Notes: a model not told the origin generated them from the letters alone. 64,000 bases of DNA from Kitasatospora humi (GCF_020907985.1 NZ_JAJJPA010000007.1:177470-241469); one strand, 5' to 3'; numbered from the stretch's first letter, positions 9,018 through 17,824 are shown. Numbers and translations: made by a program.

Positions 9018-10463
9018 GTGACATCGCAGCCCACCCCGCCCAATGTCGGCAGCCATGACCTCCCCATTTCCCCGGCCCTCGCCGACTTCATGGCGGGCAA
9101 CTGGGCCGCCACCCCGCTGTCCGCCGATGCCAGGGTGCCCGGCCACGATGTGCTGCCGGCCCGCCGGGCCAAGCTCTCCGCCCGCTTCCCCGGCGCCCGA
9201 CTGGTGGTCCCGGCCGGGCAGTTGAAGGTGCGGAGCAACGACTGCGACTACCGGTTCCGCCCGCACAGCGGCTACGCGTGGCTCACCGGTCTCACCGGCG
9301 AGGACCAGGCCGGCCATGTGCTGGTGCTGGAGCCCAGCGGACCCGAGGGCCACGAGCCCGTTCTCTACCTGCGCCCCCGCTCGCCGCGCGACGGCTCCTC
9401 CGACGAGTTCTACCGCGACCGCCGCTACGGTGAGTTCTGGGTCGGCCGCCGCCCCGACCTGGGCGAGGCCGCCCAGCTCACCGGCCTGCGCACCGCGCAC
9501 CTCGACGAGTTGGAGAAGCTGCTCGCCGGGCCGGCGCCGAGCGGCGGGGTGCGGCTGCTCGCCGGCGTCGACCCGGTGGTGGACGCACAGCTCGCGCTCA
9601 CCGACGGACTGGCCACCGTGCTCTCCGAATTGCGCCTGGTCAAGGACGCGTGGGAGATCGACCAACTGCAACTCGCCGTCGACCACACCACTCTGGGCTT
9701 CGAGGACGTGGTCCGGGCGCTGCCGACCGCGCTGCGGCACCACCGCGGCGAGCGCTGGCTGGAGGGCGTCTTCGACCTGCGGGCCCGGGCCGAGGGCAAC
9801 GGCACCGGCTACGAGACCATCGTGGCCTCCGGAGCCCACGCCGGCGTGCTGCACTGGATCCGCAACGACGGGCCCCTGGACAGCCGGCAGTTGCTGCTGC
9901 TCGACGCCGGCGTGGAGACCGACACCCTCTACACCGCCGACATCACCCGCACCCTGCCGCTCAGCGGCACCTTCACCCCCGTGCAGCGCCAGGTCTACGA
10001 ACTGGTCCTGGCCGCCCAGGACGCCGGCATCGCCGCACTGCGCCCGGGTGCCGCGTTCCGCGACTTCCACCGGGCCGCGATGCGGGTGATCGCCGAAGGC
10101 CTGCACGACTGGGGCGTGTTGAAGATCTCGGCCGAGGAGGCGCTGCGCGAGGACAGCGGCCTCTACCGCCGCTACACCCTCTGCAGCAGCGGCCACATGC
10201 TCGGCTTGGACCTGCACGACTGCGCCAAGGCCCGCAGCGAGGCCTACCTCGACGGCGTCTTGGCGGCCGGGCAGGTGCTCACCGTCGAACCCGGCCTCTA
10301 CCTGCAGCCGGACGACGAGACGCTGCCGCCCGAGCTGCGCGGCATCGGGGTGCGGATCGAGGACGACCTGGTGATCACCGAGGACGGCGCCCGGCTGATG
10401 TCCGGAGCGCTGCCCAGGACGGTGGCCGGGATCGAGCAGTGGATGGGGGAACTGCTGGGCTGA
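9018..10463 (+). CDS. pepP: Xaa-Pro aminopeptidase (M24B)
   Basis: The 481-residue protein has the aminopeptidase P N-terminal domain (SGYAWLTGL) and a pita-bread metallopeptidase domain. The metal ligands are visible: two Asp in LLLDAGVETDTLYTADITRT, His in GHMLGLDLHD, Glu in TVEPGLYL and Glu in GVRIEDDLV. It removes an N-terminal residue preceding proline. The start is GTG 9018, 8 bases after GGAGGAGA; a longer in-frame start at 8949 lacks a ribosome site. It is divergent from the peptide importer and followed by a terminator, then pip. Confidence 0.93.
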   Translation: MTSQPTPPNVGSHDLPISPALADFMAGNWAATPLSADARVPGHDVLPARRAKLSARFPGARLVVPAGQLKVRSNDCDYRFRPHSGYAWLTGLTGEDQAGHVLVLEPSGPEGHEPVLYLRPRSPRDGSSDEFYRDRRYGEFWVGRRPDLGEAAQLTGLRTAHLDELEKLLAGPAPSGGVRLLAGVDPVVDAQLALTDGLATVLSELRLVKDAWEIDQLQLAVDHTTLGFEDVVRALPTALRHHRGERWLEGVFDLRARAEGNGTGYETIVASGAHAGVLHWIRNDGPLDSRQLLLLDAGVETDTLYTADITRTLPLSGTFTPVQRQVYELVLAAQDAGIAALRPGAAFRDFHRAAMRVIAEGLHDWGVLKISAEEALREDSGLYRRYTLCSSGHMLGLDLHDCAKARSEAYLDGVLAAGQVLTVEPGLYLQPDDETLPPELRGIGVRIEDDLVITEDGARLMSGALPRTVAGIEQWMGELLG

Positions 10464-10471
10464 GCGAGACC

Positions 10472-10514
10472 CGCGGCGGTAGGCGGTTCGTGTGGGGATC
10501 CGCCTACCGTCGCG
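10472..10514 (+). terminator. Terminator after pepP
   Basis: A 15-bp stem (10472-10486 with 10500-10514, one G-U pair) and 13-base loop begin 8 bases after the pepP stop. The following gene therefore probably has its own promoter. Confidence 0.7.
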
Positions 10515-10626
10515 TCGTGCCCTGGCGCGGCCACGCCCAAAACCCCGGGACACCGGCCAAATCACCGGCTAGCCTGGCAAGTTCGCCCTTCATGACCTCG
10601 GATTCGTGATTCTGGAGGAGACTGCC

Positions 10627-11601
10627 ATGGACCGACCGCTGTACGAGCTGTCCGAACCGCACGAGCACGGCCTGCTCGATGTCGGCGACGGCAACCGGAT
10701 CTACTGGGAGGTCCTCGGCAACCCCGGAGGGAAACCCGTGCTGTGCGTCCACGGTGGCCCCGGCGGCGGCGGACGGCGCAGCCGGACCTCGGGTCTGAAT
10801 CCCGAGGCCTACCGCATCATCCGGTTCGACCAGCGCAACTGCGGTGACAGCCTGCCGCACGCCTCCGATCCGTCGGTGAGCCTCGAACACAACACCACCG
10901 CGCACCTGATCGCCGACATGGAGCGCCTGCGCGAACACCTCAGCGTCGAGCGCTGGTTGCTGTTCGGCGGGTCCTGGGGCTCGGCACTGATCCTCGCCTA
11001 CGCCCAGCGCCATCCGGAGCGGGTGTCCGAAATCGTCGTCGTCAGCAGCTTCCTGGGCCGGCAGGAGGACATCGACTGGCTCTACAACGGCCTGCGCCCG
11101 CTGCTCCCCGGCGCTTGGGAGGCGTTCCGGGACGCGCTGCCGGCCGCCGAGCGGGACGGCGACGTCGTGGCCGCCTACAACCGGCTGCTGAACAACCCGG
11201 ATCCGGATCCTGCGGTGCTCATGCAGGCGGCCCGCGACTGGTGTGCCTGGGAGGACGCGGTGATCGCCCATGAGGCACTCGGCCACCCCGGCGCGTACAG
11301 CAACCGGCCGGACGACGCGCTGCTGGCCTTCGTGCGGATCTGCGCCCACTACTTCGCCAACAACGCCTGGCTGGAGGACGGCCAACTGATCCGCGACGCC
11401 CATCGGCTGGCCGGCATCCCGGGCGTGATCGTGCAGGGCCGGCTCGACCTGGGCTGCCCGCTCAAGGGCCCGTGGGACTTGGCCAAGGTCTGGCCCGACG
11501 CCGAGTTGAAGGTGATCGACGAGGCGGGGCACACGGGCAGCCCCACCATGCGGAACACCGTGATGGACGCACTGGCTCGGTTCAGCGGGAACGGACGCTG
11601 A
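10627..11601 (+). CDS. pip: Prolyl iminopeptidase-like alpha/beta hydrolase (S33)
   Basis: The 324-residue protein has the proline iminopeptidase hallmarks: the oxyanion motif HGGPGGGG (about residues 42-49), RIIRFDQRNCGDS, the nucleophile Ser116 in FGGSWGS, and an Asp (QGRLDLGCP) and His (EAGHTG) near the C-terminus. It releases N-terminal proline from peptides. The ATG at 10627 follows GGAGGAG. Its place next to pepP and the peptide importer fits the sequential trimming of proline-containing peptides. Some S33 relatives have other amide substrates, so the specificity is inferred. Confidence 0.88.
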   Translation: MDRPLYELSEPHEHGLLDVGDGNRIYWEVLGNPGGKPVLCVHGGPGGGGRRSRTSGLNPEAYRIIRFDQRNCGDSLPHASDPSVSLEHNTTAHLIADMERLREHLSVERWLLFGGSWGSALILAYAQRHPERVSEIVVVSSFLGRQEDIDWLYNGLRPLLPGAWEAFRDALPAAERDGDVVAAYNRLLNNPDPDPAVLMQAARDWCAWEDAVIAHEALGHPGAYSNRPDDALLAFVRICAHYFANNAWLEDGQLIRDAHRLAGIPGVIVQGRLDLGCPLKGPWDLAKVWPDAELKVIDEAGHTGSPTMRNTVMDALARFSGNGR

Positions 11602-11779
11602 GCCGGGGCGAGTCGCCGTGGCGCCGGCCGGCGGCTCGCTCGGTTCGCCGCCGCACGGCCGCACGGCCGAGGGCCACGGCTCACCCTGGCGGGGGATGGA
11701 GGTACGACCCCGGCACGACGCGGTCGCGTGCGGCGGGCGGTGAAGCTGGGTTCCCACAGCCGAGAGAGGGGAACCCCGG

Positions 11780-12727
11780 ATGGATCGGTTCGACAGGGCA
11801 GGTCGCCTGGCCGCGTACGGCGCCGCACTGGTGATGGCGCCCTATGCACTGATCAAGGTCTCCTGGGTGGTCGGTTCGCTCGCCGGGCTGCTGCCGATCG
11901 GCGCGGGCTTCAACCTGGCCGGCTGGGTGGTGCTCAACACCGCCACGATCGGCATGGCGGCCCTGGGGATCACCATGGCCCTCGCGCTCGTACGTCCCTG
12001 GGGGATGCGGATCAGCGGGCCGCTGGTGGCCTTCGTCGCCTGGGTCGGGTCGGGGTTCCTGGTCGCCATGCTGCCCTACGTCGCCCTGGGTTCGCTGCTG
12101 GGCGATGCGGGCACAGGCCGGGCATCCGCCAGCCACGGACCGTCGATGCCCGGTTGGGAGTCCGTGCTGATCCAGAGCAGCTTCGTGGGGATGGGGCTGG
12201 GGCTGGTGATCGCGCTGCCCGCGTACTGCCGGCGGCGCTGGCCGGAGGCGTTCGCGGGTCGGATCGGCGACGGCCGCGCGGGCGGCCCGAGCCGGGCGTG
12301 GTACGCGGCGGGCGTCAGCGCGGCGATCGGCCTGGTCTGGCTGTATTGGGCACTCGGTGGGCCGGCCGGCCTGGCGCACCCGGCGGACCGGGACGTCAAC
12401 TGGCGACTGCTGAACGGGGTGTGCGGGCTCTGGGCGCTCGCGGCCGCCGCTGCCACCTGGGCGGTCGGCCGTGGGCGGCCGGCCCTGCCGGCCCGTTGGG
12501 TGCCCTTGACGGTCGGCTGGTTGGGGACGGGCTCGCTGTTCGCGTGGAGCGGTTGGAAGCTGCCGATCACGGTGTACCTGGCGGTGGCGCACCCGAGCGG
12601 TGCGCAGTGGCCGGAGGACCTGGCGGTCGCGGCCCTGTTGCACGCCGCCGCGGTGGCGGCGGGCACGGTCATGGTGACGGCACTGGTCCGCGCGCGCAGG
12701 CCGGCGGCGGGCGCTGCCGCGCCATGA
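11780..12727 (+). CDS. Multi-pass membrane protein of unknown function
   Basis: The 315-residue protein is hydrophobic, with about seven to eight predicted membrane segments by eye (for example LVMAPYALIKVSWVVGSLAG, WVVLNTATIGMAALGITMAL, AAIGLVWLYWALG). No family motif was recognised. A GAGAGGGGA sequence precedes the ATG, and coding-strand GC bias supports a real gene. It stands alone between pip and the Roadblock cluster, which is convergent. Similar unassigned membrane proteins are common in Streptomyces. Confidence 0.75.
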   Translation: MDRFDRAGRLAAYGAALVMAPYALIKVSWVVGSLAGLLPIGAGFNLAGWVVLNTATIGMAALGITMALALVRPWGMRISGPLVAFVAWVGSGFLVAMLPYVALGSLLGDAGTGRASASHGPSMPGWESVLIQSSFVGMGLGLVIALPAYCRRRWPEAFAGRIGDGRAGGPSRAWYAAGVSAAIGLVWLYWALGGPAGLAHPADRDVNWRLLNGVCGLWALAAAAATWAVGRGRPALPARWVPLTVGWLGTGSLFAWSGWKLPITVYLAVAHPSGAQWPEDLAVAALLHAAAVAAGTVMVTALVRARRPAAGAAAP

Positions 12728-12836
12728 CCCGATCCCGCAGCAGCGCCCCGACGGGATCGCCGCAGCAGCGCGATCGCGGGGTCGCCGCGGCCGAGCGGAC
12801 GGGCTCGGCGGCGGCGACCGGTGCAGCGGGGCGGGC

Positions 12837-13208
12837 TCAGACCTCCAGATCGCCCTCGATCCGGCGCAGCTGGTGGCGGGCCATCGCCAGGTTGGACCGG
12901 TTGCGGTCCAGCGCCAGGTAGAGGAAGAGTCCCTTGCCGGAGCGGCTGGTGAGCGGGCGGATCAGGTGGTACTGGTCGGTGAGCGTGATCAGGATGTCGT
13001 CGATGGCGGAGTTGAGGTTCAGCATCTCTATCGCGCGCACCTTCGCCCGGACCACATCGGTGTTGGCGGCGGCGGCCACCGTGAGGTCGAGCTCGCCACC
13101 GCCAAGGGTGCCAAGGGCCATGCCGCTGTTGTAGTCGACGAGGGCGACGCCGATCGCACCCTCGATGCTGCTCATCGCGTCCTTGAGGGCGAGGTCTGTG
13201 GTGGTCAT
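12837..13208 (-). CDS. Roadblock/LC7 domain protein (third of cluster)
   Basis: The 123-residue single-domain protein has the Roadblock/LC7 fold pattern: a first helix, GVALVDYNSGMALGTLG, a middle amphipathic helix, DDILITLTDQYHLIRPL and a last strand GLFLYLALDR. Proteins of this family (MglB-like) bind or regulate small GTPases and form dimers. It begins MTTTDLALKDAM at an ATG, and is the most downstream gene of a four-gene reverse-strand group. No small GTPase gene adjoins it in this window. Confidence 0.85.
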   Translation of the reverse strand: MTTTDLALKDAMSSIEGAIGVALVDYNSGMALGTLGGGELDLTVAAAANTDVVRAKVRAIEMLNLNSAIDDILITLTDQYHLIRPLTSRSGKGLFLYLALDRNRSNLAMARHQLRRIEGDLEV

Positions 13209-13263
13209 GGGATTCCTTCGGGTTGTGGGCAAGGTGGTGCGGACAGTGGCTTCAGCGGATGTC

Positions 13264-13692
13264 TCAGGCATCCACCGGCGAGCCGGGGACAGGCATCCGG
13301 CGCAGCTGGGCGTCGGCGAGCGCGGCGATCCGGCCGCCGGCCCGGCGGGCTTCGAAGTGCAGTAGGCCGACGTTGACGTCGGGCCCGGTGAACAGGGTGA
13401 GCACGAGGAAGGCACCGGCGGCGTAGGTGGCGGTGTAGCCGCGCTCGCCGCGGGTGAGGAGTTCCAGCAACGAGCCCTGGCCGGTGGCTTCGGCCACTCG
13501 CGCGCCGACTCCCAGCGCGGCTGCGGTCAACGCTGCGACGCCTTCGGGCTCGACACCGTCGGCGTCATGCGCGAGGACCAGGCCGTCGACGGTCGCCAGC
13601 AGCACGCCGGTGAGTTGCGGCATCCTGGCCCGCACCTCCTTGAGCTCGCCGATGATGTCCGGCAGGGCGGCCGGGTCGAAGACGGGTGACAT
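13264..13692 (-). CDS. Roadblock/LC7 domain protein (second of cluster)
   Basis: The 142-residue protein starts MSPVFDPAALPDIIGELKEV and carries the Roadblock pattern (MPQLTGVLLATVDGLVLAHD, LLTRGERGYTATYAAGAFLVLTLF). The ATG at 13692 has GGAGG upstream, while an in-frame start at 13734 does not. It lies 55 bp upstream of the third Roadblock gene and 79 bp downstream of the PatA-like gene; all probably share one transcript. It differs strongly in sequence from the other two, so heterodimers are possible. Confidence 0.83.
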   Translation of the reverse strand: MSPVFDPAALPDIIGELKEVRARMPQLTGVLLATVDGLVLAHDADGVEPEGVAALTAAALGVGARVAEATGQGSLLELLTRGERGYTATYAAGAFLVLTLFTGPDVNVGLLHFEARRAGGRIAALADAQLRRMPVPGSPVDA

Positions 13693-13771
13693 GGCCTGCC
13701 TCCTTCCTGATAGCTGCCGAAGGGCGCGCTTCATGACGGGCTTCGGCGGTCGACGGGGGTGGGCGGGAGCC

Positions 13772-14626
13772 TCACAGCCGAGCCTCCAGGGCGGCTCGAA
13801 TCCGAAGCAGCATGGTGACCTCCGGATCTGACGGGACGGCGGGTGAACGATCGGACGGAGCGGCCGCGCTGGGCGGGGGCGGTTCGGACGGCGCCCGGTG
13901 CGGTTCAGGCGGCGGCCGGTGCGGGTCGGACACTGGCCCGAGCGGTTCGGACGGCGCCGGAGGCGGTTCGGACAGCGGCCGGTGCGGCAGGACCAGATGA
14001 CCGGCCGCAGCGAGCAGCCGGACGTCCAGCAGCAGTCCGAAAACGGAGCGGCCGAGTCGGGCCGCCAGCTGCGACGGCGCCAACTGCCCGTCGGCGGCGG
14101 CCAGTACGGCGCGCAGCCGACGACCGGGTGGCACCCCCGGGCGGGTCTCGGCCACGGTGACGGCAGCGGTGTCCAGCTCGGGCCGGGGCATCACCTGGTC
14201 GAGCAGCGCCCGGCGGCGCCCGATCGCCTGGCGCAGTGCCTCCAGGGGAAGGCTGCGCACCGAGCCGTCCGGTGGCGGGCCGGCATGGAACTCGAACTCC
14301 CGGCCGGCTTGGCCGAGTACGAAATACACCGCATCCAATGACCGTTCCTGCCAAGCGAGTTCGCTTGCAAGGCGACGGTCGCCCGGGGCGGGGCACGGGA
14401 GTTCCAAGACCAGCGGGCTGTGCGCTCCCACCACTGTGCCGCGGGAGAGCCAGATGGTCCCGGTCGGCCCTTGCAGCGCCCCCGTGGCACCTCGCACCCC
14501 GAGATCCGCCAGCGCAGCCTCGAAGGCGCTGACCGGATACCGGTGGCGCGACCACCGCCGCCGGGGCAGCGGTCGCCCGGCCGGCGAACTCCGCGCCGCG
14601 GAGGCGATCGCCGTCACCGCGGTCAT
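13772..14626 (-). CDS. PatA/DUF4388-like protein with winged-helix-like domain and Pro-rich tail
   Basis: The 284-residue protein has an N-terminal part (residues about 35-130: GATGALQGPTGTIWLSRG, then a charged core) resembling the DUF4388/PatA N-terminal fold that accompanies Roadblock and response-regulator systems. A middle region looks winged-helix-like (LRAVLAAADGQLAPSQLAARLGRSVFGLLLDV). A Pro-Ser-Glu-rich repetitive linker (SEPPPAPSEP and variants, about residues 215-262) and a short helical end follow. The start overlaps the upstream Roadblock stop (ATGA), which implies coupling. The DUF4388 assignment is from pattern recognition only. Confidence 0.65.
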   Translation of the reverse strand: MTAVTAIASAARSSPAGRPLPRRRWSRHRYPVSAFEAALADLGVRGATGALQGPTGTIWLSRGTVVGAHSPLVLELPCPAPGDRRLASELAWQERSLDAVYFVLGQAGREFEFHAGPPPDGSVRSLPLEALRQAIGRRRALLDQVMPRPELDTAAVTVAETRPGVPPGRRLRAVLAAADGQLAPSQLAARLGRSVFGLLLDVRLLAAAGHLVLPHRPLSEPPPAPSEPLGPVSDPHRPPPEPHRAPSEPPPPSAAAPSDRSPAVPSDPEVTMLLRIRAALEARL

Positions 14627-15009
14627 CGATCGACCGCCGATCCCGTCGCCGCCGCCGCCAGTTGGCGCCTCGCCAGAGCCAGATTGGCGGCATCGCGGTC
14701 CAGTTGGAGGTGCAGCAGCAGCCGTGCGTCGAACCCGGCCGTCAGGAACCGGATCAGGTGGTACCGGTCCGGCGTGGTGAGGATCAGGTCCTCGGCGCCC
14801 GGGTCGTCGGCGAGGGGGTCGGCGAACGAGGGCTGCAGCATGACCACCCGCGCCAACTCCGCGACGTCGGCGGCCCCGCGGGCGTGGTCACCCCCGGGCC
14901 CCTCCCCCGCCACGGCGAGGGCCAGCCCGCTCGTCCAGTCCACCAGACTGGCGCCGCGCGCGCCGGATATGGCCATGACGTCGACCAGCATCCCGTCGAT
15001 CTCCGGCAC
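14623..15009 (-). CDS. Roadblock/LC7 domain protein (first of cluster)
   Basis: The 128-residue protein begins with GTG (MPEIDGMLVDVM) and holds a full Roadblock domain: GARGASLVDWTSGLALAVAG, a middle helix, EDLILTTPDRYHLIRFL and RLLLHLQLDRDAANLALARRQL. The strand-end pattern TxDRYHLIR/LxLDRxxxNLAxARxQL matches the 123-residue cluster member, suggesting duplication. It leads a tightly packed operon (4-bp overlap with the PatA-like gene). Confidence 0.84.
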   Translation of the reverse strand: MPEIDGMLVDVMAISGARGASLVDWTSGLALAVAGEGPGGDHARGAADVAELARVVMLQPSFADPLADDPGAEDLILTTPDRYHLIRFLTAGFDARLLLHLQLDRDAANLALARRQLAAAATGSAVDR

Positions 15010-15227
15010 CGCTCATCCCTTCACTGGACAGCACGACATGCCATGGCCACCGCTTCATCGAGTGACCGCGTCGGGGCGCTACGTTACTACCGTTCGAAGG
15101 AGCGCACGGGCTTTCGGCACGATCACTTGGCATATGACAACCAGCTACACGGTCGCCCTGCAGCGCACCCGCTCCGCTGAGTCCATGGTGAACTGCAGAC
15201 GGTGTCACCGTCATTGATGGTCGGGCG

Positions 15228-16211
15228 TCACGCCGCGGCTCGGCCCTCGGGCCGCACGAGGCTCCCCGCGTCGGTGTTGGCTCCGCACAGCACCACGCAG
15301 ACCTTCTCGCCCCCGCCCGGCCGGTAGCCGAGGTCCGGCGCGGCGGCCCGGCCGGTCAGCGCCGCCAGGGCGGTGGCGGCGGCGTGCTCGACCGCCAACC
15401 GCCGCTCCTCCCACAGCGTTTGGCGGGCCCGGGCGATCTCGCCGTCCGTCACCAGCACCGACCGCACGTCGTGCTGCTGGGCGGCATGCAGAGCCATGGC
15501 AGAGACCCGGCGGGCCCCGAGGGAGTCCGCAGCGACCGAGTCCACGGGGACGTCGACCGGACGACCCGCCTCGATCGCGGCGTTCAGTGCACGGCAGTTC
15601 TCGGGTTCGACGGCAACCGTGCGGATGCCGTGCTGCCGGGCGGCCGTGGCCACTCCGGCGAACAGGCCGCCACCGCCGGTCGCGACCAGTACGGTGTCCA
15701 GCCCCGGGATCCGCTGGTGGATTTCCTCCAGCAGCGTGCCGGCCCCGGCCGCGATCAGCGGGTGATCGTAGGCGTGCGAGGCCAACGCCCCGGTGGCGGA
15801 GGCGAACTCCTCGCAGGCGGCCAGGGCTTCGGCGTACTCCGCGCCGACCGACCGCACTTCGGCGCCGTAGCCGCGGAGCCGGGCCACCTTCACCACCGGC
15901 GCGGTCTCGGGCACGAAGACGGTGGCCCGCACGCCTTGCTGCCGCGCGGCCCACGCACACGCCAGCCCGGCATTGCCGCCCGAGGCGATGGTCACCCCGA
16001 CCTCGGGGAGGGTGCCCGCCTCGCGGTGCGCCTGGATGAAGTTCTGCGCTCCCCGCGCCTTGAACGAGCCGGTGTACTGCATGAACTCCAGCGCCAGCCA
16101 CGTCTCGTGGGGCTCACCGACGAGGTCCGCCTGGACCACGCTGACGGGGCGGATGCGTCCGGTGATCCGGGCCCCGGCGGCCTTGATGTCGCCATAGCCG
16201 AGCTGGTGCAC
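15228..16211 (-). CDS. Threonine/serine dehydratase-like PLP enzyme (fold type II)
   Basis: The 327-residue protein has the PLP lysine (Lys51) in YTGSFKARGA, the substrate loop ASGGNAGLACAWAA, the phosphate-binding GGGGLFAG and a C-terminal VVLCGANTD. These are the hallmarks of threonine ammonia-lyase and serine/threonine dehydratase relatives. There is no regulatory ACT domain, so it is of the short catabolic type. The GTG at 16211 (MHQLGYGDIKAAG) has AGGAG 7 bases upstream and is preferred over a longer start at 16283. It stands alone. Related enzymes act on hydroxyamino acids or racemise serine, so the substrate is not fixed. Confidence 0.83.
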   Translation of the reverse strand: MHQLGYGDIKAAGARITGRIRPVSVVQADLVGEPHETWLALEFMQYTGSFKARGAQNFIQAHREAGTLPEVGVTIASGGNAGLACAWAARQQGVRATVFVPETAPVVKVARLRGYGAEVRSVGAEYAEALAACEEFASATGALASHAYDHPLIAAGAGTLLEEIHQRIPGLDTVLVATGGGGLFAGVATAARQHGIRTVAVEPENCRALNAAIEAGRPVDVPVDSVAADSLGARRVSAMALHAAQQHDVRSVLVTDGEIARARQTLWEERRLAVEHAAATALAALTGRAAAPDLGYRPGGGEKVCVVLCGANTDAGSLVRPEGRAAA

Positions 16212-16384
16212 GTCGCTGCTCCTACCGTGAGGCTGAGGGTTGATCAGCCCCCAGTTGACCACTGGTCCAACGGCCGGCGCCATCAGCTGATCACCGCCGG
16301 CGGCAGCGGCGGGCGGTAGCCGGCAGGGCGGGCGGTGGCCGGCAGTGGATGGCCGAGGTCGGCTCTGGCTGACTCGCGGTCAAC

Positions 16385-16614
16385 TCGGCGGCCCGCGCCC
16401 ACGGCATCGGACGCGCCCTGGTCGGAGCAGCCTGTGAGTCCGCCCGCGACCAGGGCGCGCGCCGGATGACGCTCCACGTGCTCGGCCGCGACCTGCCGGC
16501 CCGCCGCCTGTACGAGCGCTGCGGCTTCACCGTCGAGGAAGTCCGCCGGAGGAGTTCCTGCTCGACGGACAGTACGTCGACGACGTCCTGATGGGCCGCA
16601 GCCCGGTCGGTTGA
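16385..16614 (+). pseudogene. GNAT N-acetyltransferase remnant (5' truncated, frameshifted)
   Basis: Translation of 16400 onward gives HGIGRALVGAACESARDQGA and then a typical GNAT end, RRLYERCGFTVEE. The frame is then lost near 16545, and the expected tail EFLLDGQYVDDVLMGRSPVG continues in another frame to a stop at 16612-16614. No start or N-terminal half is present. This is the relic of an acetyltransferase gene, lying directly upstream of the blasticidin deaminase-like gene. Confidence 0.65.
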
Positions 16615-16791
16615 TCCCCGGGCGGCTGCCCCCGACGCAAGAGCGCAAAGGCGCCGGGTGGGTCGTCGGCGTCGATGGTGTTGCCGCTGGTCACGTTCGG
16701 GTGCCTGATGTCCCACGCCGCCTGCCTGACAACACAGTGGCAAGCTACCCACCTGAGCACCACTCCCGCCCGACCACACTCGGAGAAGGCC

Positions 16792-17196
16792 ATGACCGAC
16801 CGCTTTGACCAGGAACTCATCGAGGCCGCAACGCACGTCGCCCGCACCCGCTGCCGGGGCGACAACCACACCGTGGCGGCCGCGGCCCGCGCCCGGGACG
16901 GCCGGATCATCACGGCGGTGAACGCCTACCACTTCACCGGAGGCCCCTGCGCGGAACTGGTCCTCATCGGCACCGCGGCCACCCAGGGCGCCTACGAGTT
17001 GGACACGATCGTCGCCGTGGGCGACCGCGGGCGCGGGGTCGTCCCCCCGTGCGGCCGCTGCCGCCAGGTGCTACTCGACTACTTCCCCACCATCGAGGTC
17101 ATCGTCGGTGCACCCGACCGCCCCCGCACCGTCCCCATCGCCGACCTGCTGCCCGAAAGCTACGTCTGGGCCGACCACCAGCTCGACGCCGAGTGA
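16792..17196 (+). CDS. Blasticidin-S deaminase-like cytidine deaminase
   Basis: The 134-residue protein starts MTDRFDQELIEAATHVA behind GGAGAAG. It has the zinc deaminase residues Cys53 and catalytic Glu55 (PCAE) and Cys87/Cys90 (PCGRCRQVLLD). From memory, the stretch VNAYHFTGGPCAELVLIGTA and the end LLPESYVWA match fungal blasticidin-S deaminase far better than housekeeping cytidine deaminase. Such enzymes deaminate the cytosine of the nucleoside antibiotic blasticidin S and inactivate it. A resistance role here is inferred. No blasticidin biosynthesis genes are in the window. The gene is isolated, next to a GNAT relic. Confidence 0.82.
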   Translation: MTDRFDQELIEAATHVARTRCRGDNHTVAAAARARDGRIITAVNAYHFTGGPCAELVLIGTAATQGAYELDTIVAVGDRGRGVVPPCGRCRQVLLDYFPTIEVIVGAPDRPRTVPIADLLPESYVWADHQLDAE

Positions 17197-17251
17197 GCAG
17201 CCCCCATCCAGCGCCGTCCTGCCCGGCCTCGACATGACGTAGTGTTCGGCC

Positions 17252-17824
17252 GTGAACGAGCTGAGCTTTCGAGGCAGGGACCGTCTCCGCCCCTCCTGGT
17301 CGCGCCTTGCCCTGTGGGGCGGGCTGGTCGGCGTCCAAGAACTCCTCGTCGCTTCACGGCTCGGCGTGGCGGGCTTCTTCTGGGTGCTCGGCGTCACGGT
17401 CGCGCTCATCGTTGCCGGTTTCTACGTCTCCTCCCGGAGCTGGACCACGGTCGGAGCCGCCGGCATAACCATTTGCTGGGGCATCGGGCCGGCCAAGACC
17501 CACCCCTGGCAGGAGATCCGCTGGATCGACGTACGCGAGACCGGGACCCAGGCCGGAACGGCGTTCGCCCCTCGGATCTTCCTCCACGACGGGCGCCGCC
17601 GCATCCTGCCCGGCCTCGCCCACAACACCGTCTGCCCCTACCCCGGCTTCGCGGCGGACTTCCAGCGGATCGTCACCTGGTGGGAACTCAGCACGGAGCC
17701 GGCAACACGGTCCCGGCCGTCGGCGCAACTCCGCGACCGGCTGAGCCCTGGAGTGGTCGGGCTGATCCTGGGCGTCGTCATCGTGATCGCCGTCTTCGTG
17801 ATCGTCGCCGCCACCACGGGCTAG
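17252..17824 (+). CDS. PH-like domain membrane protein
   Basis: The 190-residue protein has two N-terminal hydrophobic segments (LALWGGLVGVQELLVA, FFWVLGVTVALIVAGFYV). A soluble middle resembles bacterial PH-like domains (AAGITICWGIGPAKTHPWQEIRWIDV). A C-terminal anchor follows (VVGLILGVVIVIAVFVIVAA). The GTG start has no clear ribosome site, but a TAGTGT hexamer lies 7 bases upstream, so the transcript may be leaderless. The function is unknown, and the PH assignment rests on the overall pattern. Confidence 0.7.
   Translation: MNELSFRGRDRLRPSWSRLALWGGLVGVQELLVASRLGVAGFFWVLGVTVALIVAGFYVSSRSWTTVGAAGITICWGIGPAKTHPWQEIRWIDVRETGTQAGTAFAPRIFLHDGRRRILPGLAHNTVCPYPGFAADFQRIVTWWELSTEPATRSRPSAQLRDRLSPGVVGLILGVVIVIAVFVIVAATTG

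Noticed and set aside
16619..16760. Possible coding relic reading IRHPNVTSGNTIDADDPPGAF on the minus strand before the deaminase gene
   Set aside because: The stretch is short, has no recognised family, and its frame degenerates on both sides.
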